From assembly GCA_002423615.1 (NCBI GenBank), contig DIKO01000033.1, positions 1 through 32,276 on the forward strand: 32,276 nucleotides of DNA. Direction: 5' to 3'. The notes beneath the pieces were generated by a model. It was not told the origin of the DNA. It saw only the letters and a program-made list of their open reading frames with translations, and ran no database searches. Each line of letters opens with the position of its first letter. Position 1 is the first letter of the stretch. Below are positions 1 to 6,994 of the stretch, piece by piece. Made by a program: the position numbers and the translations under genes. Source of the DNA: Desulfobacteraceae bacterium UBA5616 (GTDB lineage Bacteria; Desulfobacterota; Desulfobacteria; Desulfobacterales; UBA5616).

Positions 1-1512
1 GACCGCCTCAAGAAGCTCCAGCCCTTTTACCCCGGGTATCTTCAGATCCAGGAGGACCAGCTCGTAAAATCCTTTTTTGATTTTCTCAAGGGCTTCGGCT
101 TTCGTGAATGCCTGATCCACGGGCAATCCTTTTTTATCCAGGATTTTTCGGATGTTGTTGTTGACGGCCACTTCATCGTCAACCACCAGAATGTGTTTTT
201 CACGCGCTACGGCCTGCACTGCCTGTTGATCGGGCCGCGTTTCCGATTCCCGGGCCAGAAGCATCTTCATATTTTCTTTTAACTGTTCATAAGGCGTTAC
301 GGCGACGCCCTCATAAATCAGGTGGTTGAGGTATTCGGGTCCGGTAACTGCAGCCACTTCCTCGAAACTGAACGGCATATCCGGAGCAATGAGGGTTTTG
401 CCGTCAAACCCCTGGATTTTTGCGGTTGCCGGCATTCTTTTTTTGGCTTTCAGCTGGGGACATTCGGCGGTTTTGGTTCCGGCCTTGCAGGTCATGCCGA
501 GTTTCTTGAAGATATCGCAGACCATGTTCCCCACATCGCAGAATCCCTCCAGAGGCATCTGGGCCGTTACCTCCACAAGGGGGACGTCCGACCGGGTCAG
601 ATGGTCTGCGTAAGCCGCGCCGGTGATCCTGACGACTTCCTCCCGGTCAAACGGCATGTCCACATCCATTTTTTTGTCTTTCATCAATGCGGTCATTCTT
701 TCTTTCAACTCTTCATAGGGGACAAAGGAAAATTCATTGTGCATATTCCGGATATATTCCGGTCCCGTGATCCTTTCCACCTCATCGTAGCTGAAGGGCT
801 GGTCAATGCCGATCAGAATTTTACCGTCGAATCCGGGGGGTTTGGCGGCTTCCGCGGATTTTTTCTTCGCCTTGAGTTGGGGGCATTCGGCGGTTTTGGT
901 TCCGGCCTTGCAGGTCATGCCGAGTTTCTTGAAGATATCGCAGACCATGTTCCCCACATCGCAGAATCCGGCCAGAGGTTCGGGCATTCGGACTTCCACC
1001 ACGGGCATGTCGGACCGGCCCAGCATTTTGGCGTATTCGTCTCCGGCGGCCTTGGCCACCTCCTTCTGGTCAAAGGGAATATCCACGTCGATGATATCGA
1101 TGTGCTCCCGCTCGGCTTCGGTGGAGGGGGCTTCGGTTAATTCTCCGGACAATGCGAGATTCACCTTCTGCCTGAGTTCATCCGGCGTAAAAGGCTTCGG
1201 CAGATAATCCAGGGCGCCCAGTCGGATGGCTTTCATGGCCGTATCCGTGGATGCATAGGCGGTGATCATCATCACTTTTGTCAAAGGCCATTCCTTTTTA
1301 ACGAGCTTGAGCAGCTCCAGGCCGTTGGTGTTGGGCATCACGATGTCGGAAATCAACAGAGAGTAGGATTCGAGCGCCATCTTCTCCATGGCTTCGGACG
1401 CGCTGGTGGCGCAGGTCACTTCATAATTGTTTTTCTTGAGGATTTTTTCAACGCTTCGACAGATTCGTTCCTCATCGTCCACCACCATGATTCTGGGTCT
1501 TGTTTCCATCAT
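1..1512 (-). CDS. Response regulator with two receiver domains flanking a duplicated Cys-rich unit (3' end outside window)
   Basis: The reading frame is open from ATG at 1512 to the window edge (504 codons, no stop seen), so the C-terminus is missing. Residues 5-122 are a CheY-like receiver: acidic pair D12/D13, phospho-acceptor D56 (SDIVMP), T84 and K106 (PKPF). Residues 440 onward begin a second receiver (ILVVDDE, D489 in LLDLKIP). Between them lie two tandem copies of a 141-residue unit (about 145-285 and 286-426). Each copy has cysteines spaced C-x6-C-x9-C-x8-C (C184/191/201/210 and C325/332/342/351) and two PF-[DS]-xx-EV-x3-[AT]-G sub-motifs. I do not recognise this unit; a metal, FeS or thiol redox sensor is only a guess. 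No DNA-binding or kinase domain is visible. The start is chosen from GGAGGAG (1516-1522) just upstream; ATG at 1509 is equally possible. It lies downstream of the kinase/NtrC pair on the same strand, behind its own sigma-54 promoter. Confidence 0.88.
   Translation of the reverse strand, partial: MMETRPRIMVVDDEERICRSVEKILKKNNYEVTCATSASEAMEKMALESYSLLISDIVMPNTNGLELLKLVKKEWPLTKVMMITAYASTDTAMKAIRLGALDYLPKPFTPDELRQKVNLALSGELTEAPSTEAEREHIDIIDVDIPFDQKEVAKAAGDEYAKMLGRSDMPVVEVRMPEPLAGFCDVGNMVCDIFKKLGMTCKAGTKTAECPQLKAKKKSAEAAKPPGFDGKILIGIDQPFSYDEVERITGPEYIRNMHNEFSFVPYEELKERMTALMKDKKMDVDMPFDREEVVRITGAAYADHLTRSDVPLVEVTAQMPLEGFCDVGNMVCDIFKKLGMTCKAGTKTAECPQLKAKKRMPATAKIQGFDGKTLIAPDMPFSFEEVAAVTGPEYLNHLIYEGVAVTPYEQLKENMKMLLARESETRPDQQAVQAVAREKHILVVDDEVAVNNNIRKILDKKGLPVDQAFTKAEALEKIKKGFYELVLLDLKIPGVKGLELLEAV
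461..546. repeat. 86-bp direct repeat, copy A (partner 884-969)
   Basis: By eye this stretch is identical base for base to 884-969, offset 423 bp (exactly 141 codons). It encodes the cysteine-rich core of the second unit in the double-receiver response regulator, residues 323-351. The flanking parts of the two units differ at many positions in both DNA and protein, so identity is confined to the Cys core. Confidence 0.9.
884..969. repeat. 86-bp direct repeat, copy B (partner 461-546)
   Basis: This is the partner of the repeat at 461-546 and encodes residues 182-210 (C184, C191, C201, C210) of the same response regulator. Not one synonymous difference was seen between copies across about 28 codons. 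This suggests recent gene conversion or duplication rather than protein-level selection alone. Confidence 0.9.
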
Positions 1513-1601
1513 CCGCTCCTCCTTTTCCTTATGATATGGATTTGAATTTTCAAAAAACCATGAATTCATCAAATGTCTTGTATCTTTTTGTTTCAATGGA
1601 T

Positions 1602-1617
1602 AGCAGGATTTGTGCCA
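1602..1617 (-). promoter_or_regulatory. Sigma-54 (-24/-12) promoter for the double-receiver response regulator
   Basis: Read on the minus strand, the sequence is TGGCACAAATCCTGCT. It has the invariant GG and GC dinucleotides at the exact 10-nt spacing and matches the consensus TGGCAC-N5-YTGCW throughout. The start of transcription would fall near 1591, giving a leader of about 80 nt to the ATG at 1512. Activation needs an enhancer-binding protein; the NtrC-type gene directly upstream on the same strand is the obvious candidate. Confidence 0.8.
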
Positions 1618-1683
1618 TGGATGTAGATTAATTATAACATACTGAATAAACGATAATTAAAAAAATTCCAAAACCGCTTGCCT

Positions 1684-1714
1684 TAAAAATGTATAGAAAA
1701 AATATACATTTTTA
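1684..1714. promoter_or_regulatory. Inverted repeat, possible activator (UAS) site or weak terminator
   Basis: A perfect 12-bp-arm dyad, TAAAAATGTATA-N7-TATACATTTTTA. It lies about 95-120 bp upstream of the predicted sigma-54 transcription start on the minus strand, where enhancer-binding proteins usually bind. Because the distal arm ends in T5 on either strand, a weak AU-rich terminator for the upstream NtrC gene is the alternative reading. Confidence 0.5.
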
Positions 1715-1889
1715 GCCTGGATTTTACAGGCTTCCCATTGCATCGAGGTTGAAAAATTCACGAAAAGGCGGTTATCTTAAAGGAATGCCGGGTTTCGGCA
1801 TGATTGGCGGGAAGATGTGTTTATAAAAAATATACAGTGTATGTGGATTTTAAACAGGCATTGGGGGCAATGGTTTCTTTTATACCTGA

Positions 1890-3311
1890 TCAATGGCCCA
1901 TTTCGATTTTAGAGCGCTTGATATTGTGTTTTTTCAACAGGCTTTGAAAATTGGTCCGCTGGAGACCGGTGCAGTCCGCGGCCTTGGTGATGTTCCAGTC
2001 ATTTTTAGCCAGGGCGTTCAGGAGAAAATTTTTTTCAACCCGGTTGACGGCTTTTTCACGGATTTCCTTTTTCAGTTTTTTCAGATCCTCGTTGGTTTCC
2101 GGGACCACTTCCATCATCTGTTCCACTTCGTTGGTTTCCCATGACAGAAAGAGGTCCTTGGGGGTGATCTCTTCGCCCTCGCAGAGAATCACGGCTCGTT
2201 CGATAACGTTTCTCAGTTGTCGAATATTTCCCGGCCAGTCATGGGCGGTGAGCCTGTTGACAGCTTCATCCGAAAACCCTTTTAGGGATTTGCCCATGGC
2301 TTTTGCGAACTGGTTGAGAAAATGATAGGAAATCGGAAGAATGTCGATTATCCGTTCTCGTAAGGGGGGCAGGAGAATGGGATAGACAAAGATCCGGTAA
2401 TAAAAATCTTCCCTGAAGCCGCCTTCATCCACCATGTCCTGAAGATTCCGGTTGGTGGCGAAAATGAGCCGGATGTCCACCTTCCGGGGATGAACCGAGC
2501 CAAGGGGGAGAAACTCCCGGGATTCGATGAAACGCAGCAACTTCCCCTGGATATGAGTTGAAATATTGCTGATTTCATCCAGGAAAACGGTTCCCGAATC
2601 CGCCTGTGTGAAAATTCCCTCCTTGTCTTTGTCGGCGCCGGTGAAGGCTCCCTTTTTATATCCGAAAAGTTCGCTTTCCAGGAGATTTCCCGTCAGCGTC
2701 CCGCAGTCCACCGCAAAAAAAATCTTTTCCCGTCGGGTGCTGTTGGCGTGAACGGCCCTGGCCACCAGTTCTTTCCCTGTTCCGCTTTCTCCGCAGATCA
2801 GGACGGTGGCGTCCGTGGGCGCCACTTTTTGGATCATGGAAATGACTTTTTTGATTTTCGGGCTGTTCCCCACGAGTTGGTGAGAAACGGGTTTCGTGGA
2901 TTTGAGTTGCGTCATGAGCAGTCTGTTCCGGCGACCGGCCTCGATGTCTCTGACGGCCTGAAGCACCACCGAACGCATTTCATCCGGGGTAAAAGGCTTG
3001 GGAAGGTAATCAAAGGCCCCGGATTTCATCACCTCGACCGCCGAGGATACCGATGCATAGCCCGTGATCACGATGACCCGGGTTTCCGGGTAATGCTCCC
3101 GGATGTGCTGGAGAACGGCCATGCCGCCCATCCGGCTCATCTTTAAATCAGTGACCACTACATGAAACGGGGCTTCCTCCATCAGGGAGAGGGCATCCCC
3201 GCCGCTTAAGGCGGTAGCTACCTCATAGTCGAGTTTAGACAATATTTTTTTGCAGTTGTTACAAATGGCCGGCTCGTCGTCTATAATCAGAATCCGGGTG
3301 GCCTCGGTCAT
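1890..3311 (-). CDS. NtrC-family sigma-54-dependent response regulator
   Basis: 473 residues with the full NtrC layout. The N-terminal receiver (about 5-120) has D11/D12, phospho-acceptor D55 (TDLKM), T83 and K105. The central AAA+ domain (about 146-380) has Walker A GESGTGKE at 174-181, the sigma-54 contact loop GAFTGA at 221-226 and Walker B TVFLDE near 241-246. A Fis-type helix-turn-helix closes the protein (about 425-470, NALAKNDWNITKAADCTGLQRTNFQSLL region). When phosphorylated it should oligomerise and drive open-complex formation at -24/-12 promoters. Its ATG overlaps the 3' end of the upstream histidine kinase gene by 4 nt, so the two are translationally coupled and almost certainly a cognate pair. 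The most likely nearby target is the sigma-54 promoter at 1602-1617. Confidence 0.95.
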   Translation of the reverse strand: MTEATRILIIDDEPAICNNCKKILSKLDYEVATALSGGDALSLMEEAPFHVVVTDLKMSRMGGMAVLQHIREHYPETRVIVITGYASVSSAVEVMKSGAFDYLPKPFTPDEMRSVVLQAVRDIEAGRRNRLLMTQLKSTKPVSHQLVGNSPKIKKVISMIQKVAPTDATVLICGESGTGKELVARAVHANSTRREKIFFAVDCGTLTGNLLESELFGYKKGAFTGADKDKEGIFTQADSGTVFLDEISNISTHIQGKLLRFIESREFLPLGSVHPRKVDIRLIFATNRNLQDMVDEGGFREDFYYRIFVYPILLPPLRERIIDILPISYHFLNQFAKAMGKSLKGFSDEAVNRLTAHDWPGNIRQLRNVIERAVILCEGEEITPKDLFLSWETNEVEQMMEVVPETNEDLKKLKKEIREKAVNRVEKNFLLNALAKNDWNITKAADCTGLQRTNFQSLLKKHNIKRSKIEMGH

Positions 3312-4741
3312 TTTTCATCCCCCTGGTTTATGGGGAGCCGGATGGTGAATTTTGTCCCGAAGCCCGGATTGCTCTGGACGTCGATGGTGCCGCCGTGTTG
3401 AATGATAATGCCGTGGGTGATGGCAAGGCCCAATCCGGTACCGGTATCCTTTGTGGTAAAAAAGGGGTCGAATATTCTTCCCCTGATTTCTTCCGTCATA
3501 CCCGTTCCGGTGTCGCTGATTTCAATCTCCACGGAATTGCCTCGATCTTCGTATCGTGTGCTCACATCGACCTGCCCCCCTGAACTCGTGGCCTCAAGGG
3601 CGTTGATCAAAAGATTGATCAATGCCTGTTGGATCTGCCCCTTGTCCAGGAAAACCGGGGGGAGGTCCTCGCTTAAATTCTGAGACACGGTAACATCATT
3701 GAAGGCGGCCTGCTTTTTGGTCAACAGCAGGCTTTCGGATACCACTGCATTAAGGTCGTTTTCCTTCTTTTCCGGTGTATTCTGCCGGGCGAAGTCCAGG
3801 AGGCTGGTCACGATTTTCCGGCAACGGATGGTTTCCTTGGCGATGGTGTCCAACTCCTCATAGAGGGGGTGGGATTTTTCAAGCTCCTCCTGGGCCAGCA
3901 TGGAGGTGGTCAAAATGGTAGTCAGGGGGTTGTTGATTTCATGGGCGACGCCTGCCGAGAGCCTGCCGATGGAGATCATCTTCTCCTGGTGCATCATGTT
4001 TTTCTGATAATTGATATCCCGGGTAATGTCCCGGGACATTTCCACCACCCCCACCACCTCGCCTTTTTCAAAAATGGGGTAGCAGGAGATGGAATAATAC
4101 AACAGATTGTTTCCATTTCCAAAGTGGATGTGCGTGGACTGGCTGGGCTTTCCCGTTGAAAGGGTTTCAGCCAAAGGGCAGGGGTGGTCCGTGCCGTCGC
4201 AGGGAATATCCCGGTGATGGGTGATTTCATAGCAGTACCGGCCGATAATCTCCCCGCTTTTCATTCCCACACGGTTTAAAAGGGTGTCGTTGGCGTCAAC
4301 GATGCTGTAATCTTTTGCAATGACCAGAACCTCTTCATGGATCAGCTTGTTAAAAATGAGGCTGCTCATGGACTCCAGTTTTTGGAGTTTTTCCGAAGTC
4401 TGCCGGTGCAGATCGGAAAGCCTGCCGATTTCCCGGAACAACTGGGCGGTCCTGCTGGAGATGGCGCGGACGGTTTTCGCCTTTTTCCCCAGAATATCGT
4501 TATAGATGTCCATGCTGTCCTTAAGTTCGATGATCAGATCGATGTCTTCCCGCTTAAAAAAATCATTGTAGTCGTTCGTCACGAACAAGCCCATTTGTTC
4601 TGCCCGCATCCTTCCGACTTCGTCGTGGTTTTCTTCGGCAACGGCCAGAATCCTGGGCCTGATCTCCTGAAATTTGTGCCGGTCAATCAACTCGATCAAT
4701 TCTAAACATCGCTTACCGCCTCCCACAACAGCAATATTCAT
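3308..4741 (-). CDS. Soluble PAS histidine kinase with N-terminal Rossmann-like domain
   Basis: 477 residues from the chosen ATG, with no membrane segment. Residues 1-100 start with a beta strand and a glycine-rich turn (NIAVVGGGK) and look like a dinucleotide- or ligand-binding Rossmann-like domain. Residues 131-240 form a PAS domain with a C-x10-C-x6-C cluster (C170, C181, C188). HisKA follows with phospho-acceptor H267 (AGVAHEINNPLT), then HATPase_c with N (NLLINALEA), G1 (DTGTGM) and G2 (GTGLGLA) boxes. The frame extends upstream to 4996, but AAAGGAG lies 7 nt before the ATG at 4741 and a sigma-70-like promoter lies inside the longer frame, so the shorter start is preferred; ATG at 4867 is a second option. 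It is coupled to the NtrC-type regulator downstream. Confidence 0.9.
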   Translation of the reverse strand: MNIAVVGGGKRCLELIELIDRHKFQEIRPRILAVAEENHDEVGRMRAEQMGLFVTNDYNDFFKREDIDLIIELKDSMDIYNDILGKKAKTVRAISSRTAQLFREIGRLSDLHRQTSEKLQKLESMSSLIFNKLIHEEVLVIAKDYSIVDANDTLLNRVGMKSGEIIGRYCYEITHHRDIPCDGTDHPCPLAETLSTGKPSQSTHIHFGNGNNLLYYSISCYPIFEKGEVVGVVEMSRDITRDINYQKNMMHQEKMISIGRLSAGVAHEINNPLTTILTTSMLAQEELEKSHPLYEELDTIAKETIRCRKIVTSLLDFARQNTPEKKENDLNAVVSESLLLTKKQAAFNDVTVSQNLSEDLPPVFLDKGQIQQALINLLINALEATSSGGQVDVSTRYEDRGNSVEIEISDTGTGMTEEIRGRIFDPFFTTKDTGTGLGLAITHGIIIQHGGTIDVQSNPGFGTKFTIRLPINQGDEK

Positions 4742-4913
4742 GCTTGGTCTCCTTTCGGTCCCGGTGATATCCCCGATGTCGGCAGATGATGTTTGTTTCG
4801 ATGGGTTTTTTGGGTCGCCGTCCTCGCATGGATTTCCCATCCAGCTCAAAATCAGATCTTCATTCATAATATGTTTGTTAATCTCCCGGTAAAACTTTAT
4901 TAATAAGGAAAAA

Positions 4914-4942
4914 AGGATAGGTAAATTCGAATTGCCTGTCAA
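4914..4942 (-). promoter_or_regulatory. Sigma-70-like promoter for histidine kinase/NtrC pair
   Basis: On the minus strand TTGACA (4942-4937), a 17-nt spacer, then TATCCT (4919-4914). The -35 is perfect and the -10 matches 4 of 6. Transcription would begin near 4907, about 165 nt before the ATG at 4741. Confidence 0.5.
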
Positions 4943-5099
4943 GTTCAAATGCCTGCGGAAAAGGCCGGGAGGATATTTATAACCATTCATAATCATATAA
5001 AAATCGTTTTAGGCGTGGGCGCTGTAACCGCTTCTTTTGGTCCCGTATCCTTTTACGGTGGATTTTTCCCCGCGTCGAATGGGTTCTCCTATGCAGTGC

Positions 5100-5127
5100 T
5101 TGACGACCGGAATGTTTTTTGTGTAAT
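5100..5127 (+). promoter_or_regulatory. Sigma-70-like promoter for phosphatase gene
   Basis: TTGACG (5100-5105), a 16-nt spacer and TGTAAT (5122-5127), each box one mismatch from consensus. It lies about 45 nt upstream of the phosphatase start codon. Confidence 0.45.
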
Positions 5128-5179
5128 CTTTTTTTAAGGTTTCAAAGTTTCGGGTGGCCCAAAATGGTGGATAGACCTC

Positions 5180-5665
5180 ATGATGAATGATGCCGACATA
5201 TTGAAAGAACTTCGGTTCGGGTTTCTCGGCTCATATGCCGTTGCCGGAATGGGAGAACCCTGGGTGTCCAAAATGGAGAGAACTCACGGGCTGCTCAGAG
5301 AAATGCGAATCGGCGGGATTCTCACCCTGACCGAAGACGATCTTTACGGAACCCTTCACCAAAAGGCCGGTTTCCTTCACCACCATGAACCCATTGACGA
5401 CACTCTGGCGCCCTCCATCGAGGGAATGGACCGGGCCGTTTCATTCATGGACCACTGCCTGAATCAGGCCTTTGGCGTTGCTGTTCATTGCCTTGAAGGC
5501 AGGGGCAGAACCGGGACCATCCTCGGTGCGTGGCTGGGAATCAGGGAATCCCTCAACCCGGAAAATGCGGTCAGGCGGATTTATGAACTCAGGCCGCACA
5601 CCCTTCTGACCCCTGCTCAGAAAAAGTTCCTTTATGAATACCTGGACCCCTGCCGGAAAAGCTAA
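5180..5665 (+). CDS. Small protein tyrosine/dual-specificity phosphatase-like protein
   Basis: 161 residues, the size of a single-domain CDC14/dual-specificity-type phosphatase. The signature loop HC-x5-R is intact as HCLEGRGRTG, with nucleophile C104 and R110. A DD pair at residues 73-74, in the variable loop before helix alpha, is a candidate general acid. There is no signal peptide, so it is cytoplasmic. It would hydrolyse phosphotyrosine, phosphoserine/threonine or another phosphomonoester; the sequence does not say which. Two ATGs occur in tandem (5180 and 5183) and no strong ribosome binding site precedes either. It stands between a divergent kinase gene and asd, which appears to have its own promoter, so it is probably monocistronic. 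Confidence 0.82.
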   Translation: MMNDADILKELRFGFLGSYAVAGMGEPWVSKMERTHGLLREMRIGGILTLTEDDLYGTLHQKAGFLHHHEPIDDTLAPSIEGMDRAVSFMDHCLNQAFGVAVHCLEGRGRTGTILGAWLGIRESLNPENAVRRIYELRPHTLLTPAQKKFLYEYLDPCRKS

Positions 5666-5671
5666 TGGTTA

Positions 5672-5700
5672 TTGACACCACGGGATGTTTTTGCCATACT
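5672..5700 (+). promoter_or_regulatory. Sigma-70-like promoter for asd
   Basis: TTGACA (5672-5677), an exact 17-nt spacer, then CATACT (5695-5700): perfect -35 and a -10 matching 4 of 6. It starts just after the phosphatase stop codon and lies about 100 nt upstream of the asd start. Confidence 0.5.
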
Positions 5701-5799
5701 CCCAACCATTCCAGGACGTATATTTCAATAAAAAACAATCGTTTTTAAAATTCAAATCCCATGGAGGGGTTGAATGGCTATTTTGAAAGGATGCTGCAG

Positions 5800-6918
5800 A
5801 TGATCAGGGTTGGATTTGTCGGCTGGCGGGGAATGGTGGGTTCCGTTCTCATGAGCCGAATGCTGGCAGAAAAAGATTTTAAAAATTTCGAGCCCATGTT
5901 CGCGTCCACTTCCCAGGTCGGCCTTGCCGGACCGGATGTCGGGATTGACACACCTCCCTTGAAGGACGCTTTCGATATCAACATGCTTAAAACCATGGAG
6001 ATCATCGTCACCTGTCAGGGGAGCGATTACACCAAAAAAGTATATCCGGAGTTGAAAAAAACGGGTTGGAACGGGTACTGGATTGATGCGGCATCAGCCC
6101 TTCGCATGAAAAAAGACAGCGTTATTGTCCTGGATCCGGTCAATCGGGACGTTATCGACAGATCCCTTGTCGCCGGCGTTAAGAACTATATCGGCGGAAA
6201 CTGTACCGTGAGCCTCATGCTCATGGCCATCGGGGATCTGTTTAAAAACGGGCTGGTCGAGTGGCTCTCCACCATGACCTACCAGGCCGCTTCAGGGGCA
6301 GGGGCCAAAAACATGCGGGAGCTGGTTGCCCAGATGGCCGCTGTGGGAAATTCCGGAAAGGAACTCATGGGGAATGCGGACAGCGCCATTCTTGACCTGG
6401 ATGCGCGGATCACCCAGACCCTTAAAAGCGATGGGTTCCCGGTTGAAAATTTCGGAGCGCCCCTGGTGGGAAGCGCTCTTCCCTGGATCGACAGCCTCAT
6501 GGAAAACGGCCAGACCCGAGAGGAATGGAAGGGGTTTGCGGAAACCAATAAAATACTGCAGATGAATCCACCCATTCCCGTTGACGGCATTTGTGTCCGC
6601 ATCGGCGCCATGAGATGTCATTCACAGGCCATGACCCTCAAGCTGAAAAAAAACATTCCCGTAGATGAGATCGAGGATATGCTTTCAAAAGCCAATCCGT
6701 GGGTCAGGGTGGTCCCCAATACCAAGGCGGATTCCATCAGGGAATTGACCCCGGCGGCAGTTTCCGGGACGCTGACGGTACCGGTGGGCAGAATCCGTAA
6801 AATGAACATGGGACCGGAGTATCTCACGCTGTTTACCGTGGGGGACCAGCTCCTCTGGGGTGCAGCGGAGCCTGTCCGGAGAATTTTAAAGATCATTCTT
6901 GAACATGTTTCACGTTGA
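5800..6918 (+). CDS. asd: Aspartate-semialdehyde dehydrogenase
   Basis: 372 residues from ATG 5800. The enzyme reduces L-aspartyl-4-phosphate to aspartate semialdehyde with NADPH, the branch point to lysine/diaminopimelate, threonine and methionine. The N-terminal nucleotide-binding stretch GFVGWRGMVGSVL is diagnostic for the gamma-proteobacterial-type family. The catalytic cysteine is C135 (GGNCTVSLM) and the acid/base histidine H274 (RCHSQAM), the same numbers as in the E. coli enzyme, and the length is close to its 367. The open frame begins at 5761, but that ATG has no ribosome binding site. ATG 5800 has GAAAGG 9 nt upstream and starts the canonical MIRVGFVGWRG sequence. A large hairpin follows the stop codon. 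This looks like a housekeeping gene unrelated to the neighbours. Confidence 0.96.
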   Translation: MIRVGFVGWRGMVGSVLMSRMLAEKDFKNFEPMFASTSQVGLAGPDVGIDTPPLKDAFDINMLKTMEIIVTCQGSDYTKKVYPELKKTGWNGYWIDAASALRMKKDSVIVLDPVNRDVIDRSLVAGVKNYIGGNCTVSLMLMAIGDLFKNGLVEWLSTMTYQAASGAGAKNMRELVAQMAAVGNSGKELMGNADSAILDLDARITQTLKSDGFPVENFGAPLVGSALPWIDSLMENGQTREEWKGFAETNKILQMNPPIPVDGICVRIGAMRCHSQAMTLKLKKNIPVDEIEDMLSKANPWVRVVPNTKADSIRELTPAAVSGTLTVPVGRIRKMNMGPEYLTLFTVGDQLLWGAAEPVRRILKIILEHVSR

Positions 6919-6929
6919 TTTCAACCGCG

Positions 6930-6986
6930 GCCGGATTGAGCCCGGGATGCCCCGATCCTGAGGGCATCCAGTTCAATCCGGCTTTA
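6930..6986 (+). terminator. Nested hairpin after asd, terminator-like
   Basis: The outer stem GCCGGATTGA (6930-6939) pairs perfectly with TCAATCCGGC (6973-6982). Inside it, GGATGCCC (6945-6952) pairs with GGGCATCC (6962-6969). TTTAT follows. It most likely ends the asd transcript. Because it stops only 12 nt before the next start codon, it could also affect translation of the downstream regulator. Confidence 0.65.
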
Positions 6987-6994
6987 TAGTTCCT

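Larger units (their letters stand above)
1513..1889. other. Gene-free spacer between two minus-strand regulator genes
   Basis: This AT-rich 377-nt spacer has no convincing reading frame. It holds the sigma-54 promoter (1602-1617) and a 12-bp-arm inverted repeat (1684-1714). It also holds a short perfect hairpin ATGCCG-N5-CGGCAT (1785-1801), and a 12-bp direct repeat AAAAAATATACA at 1697-1708 and 1825-1836. The 1785-1801 hairpin lies shortly downstream of the NtrC gene stop and could help end that transcript, but no clean T-run follows it. Confidence 0.6.
4742..5179. other. Divergent spacer between histidine kinase and phosphatase genes
   Basis: No convincing gene. It carries a minus-strand sigma-70-like promoter (4914-4942) for the kinase and a plus-strand one (5100-5127) for the phosphatase. 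A small dyad CCGTA-N6-TACGG is seen around 5044-5059. A 62-codon plus-strand frame at 4949-5137 lacks a ribosome binding site and is not supported. Confidence 0.55.

Noticed and set aside
322..1207. Overlapping plus-strand open frames of 95-272 codons
   Set aside because: They are antisense shadows of the minus-strand response regulator, whose receiver motifs and ribosome binding site are clear.
4742..4996. N-terminal extension of the histidine kinase frame (85 codons)
   Set aside because: It contains the predicted promoter and low-complexity sequence, while AAAGGAG lies at the right distance before the ATG at 4741.
4949..5137. 62-codon plus-strand frame in the divergent spacer
   Set aside because: No ribosome binding site, no recognisable motif, and it overlaps promoter elements on the other strand.
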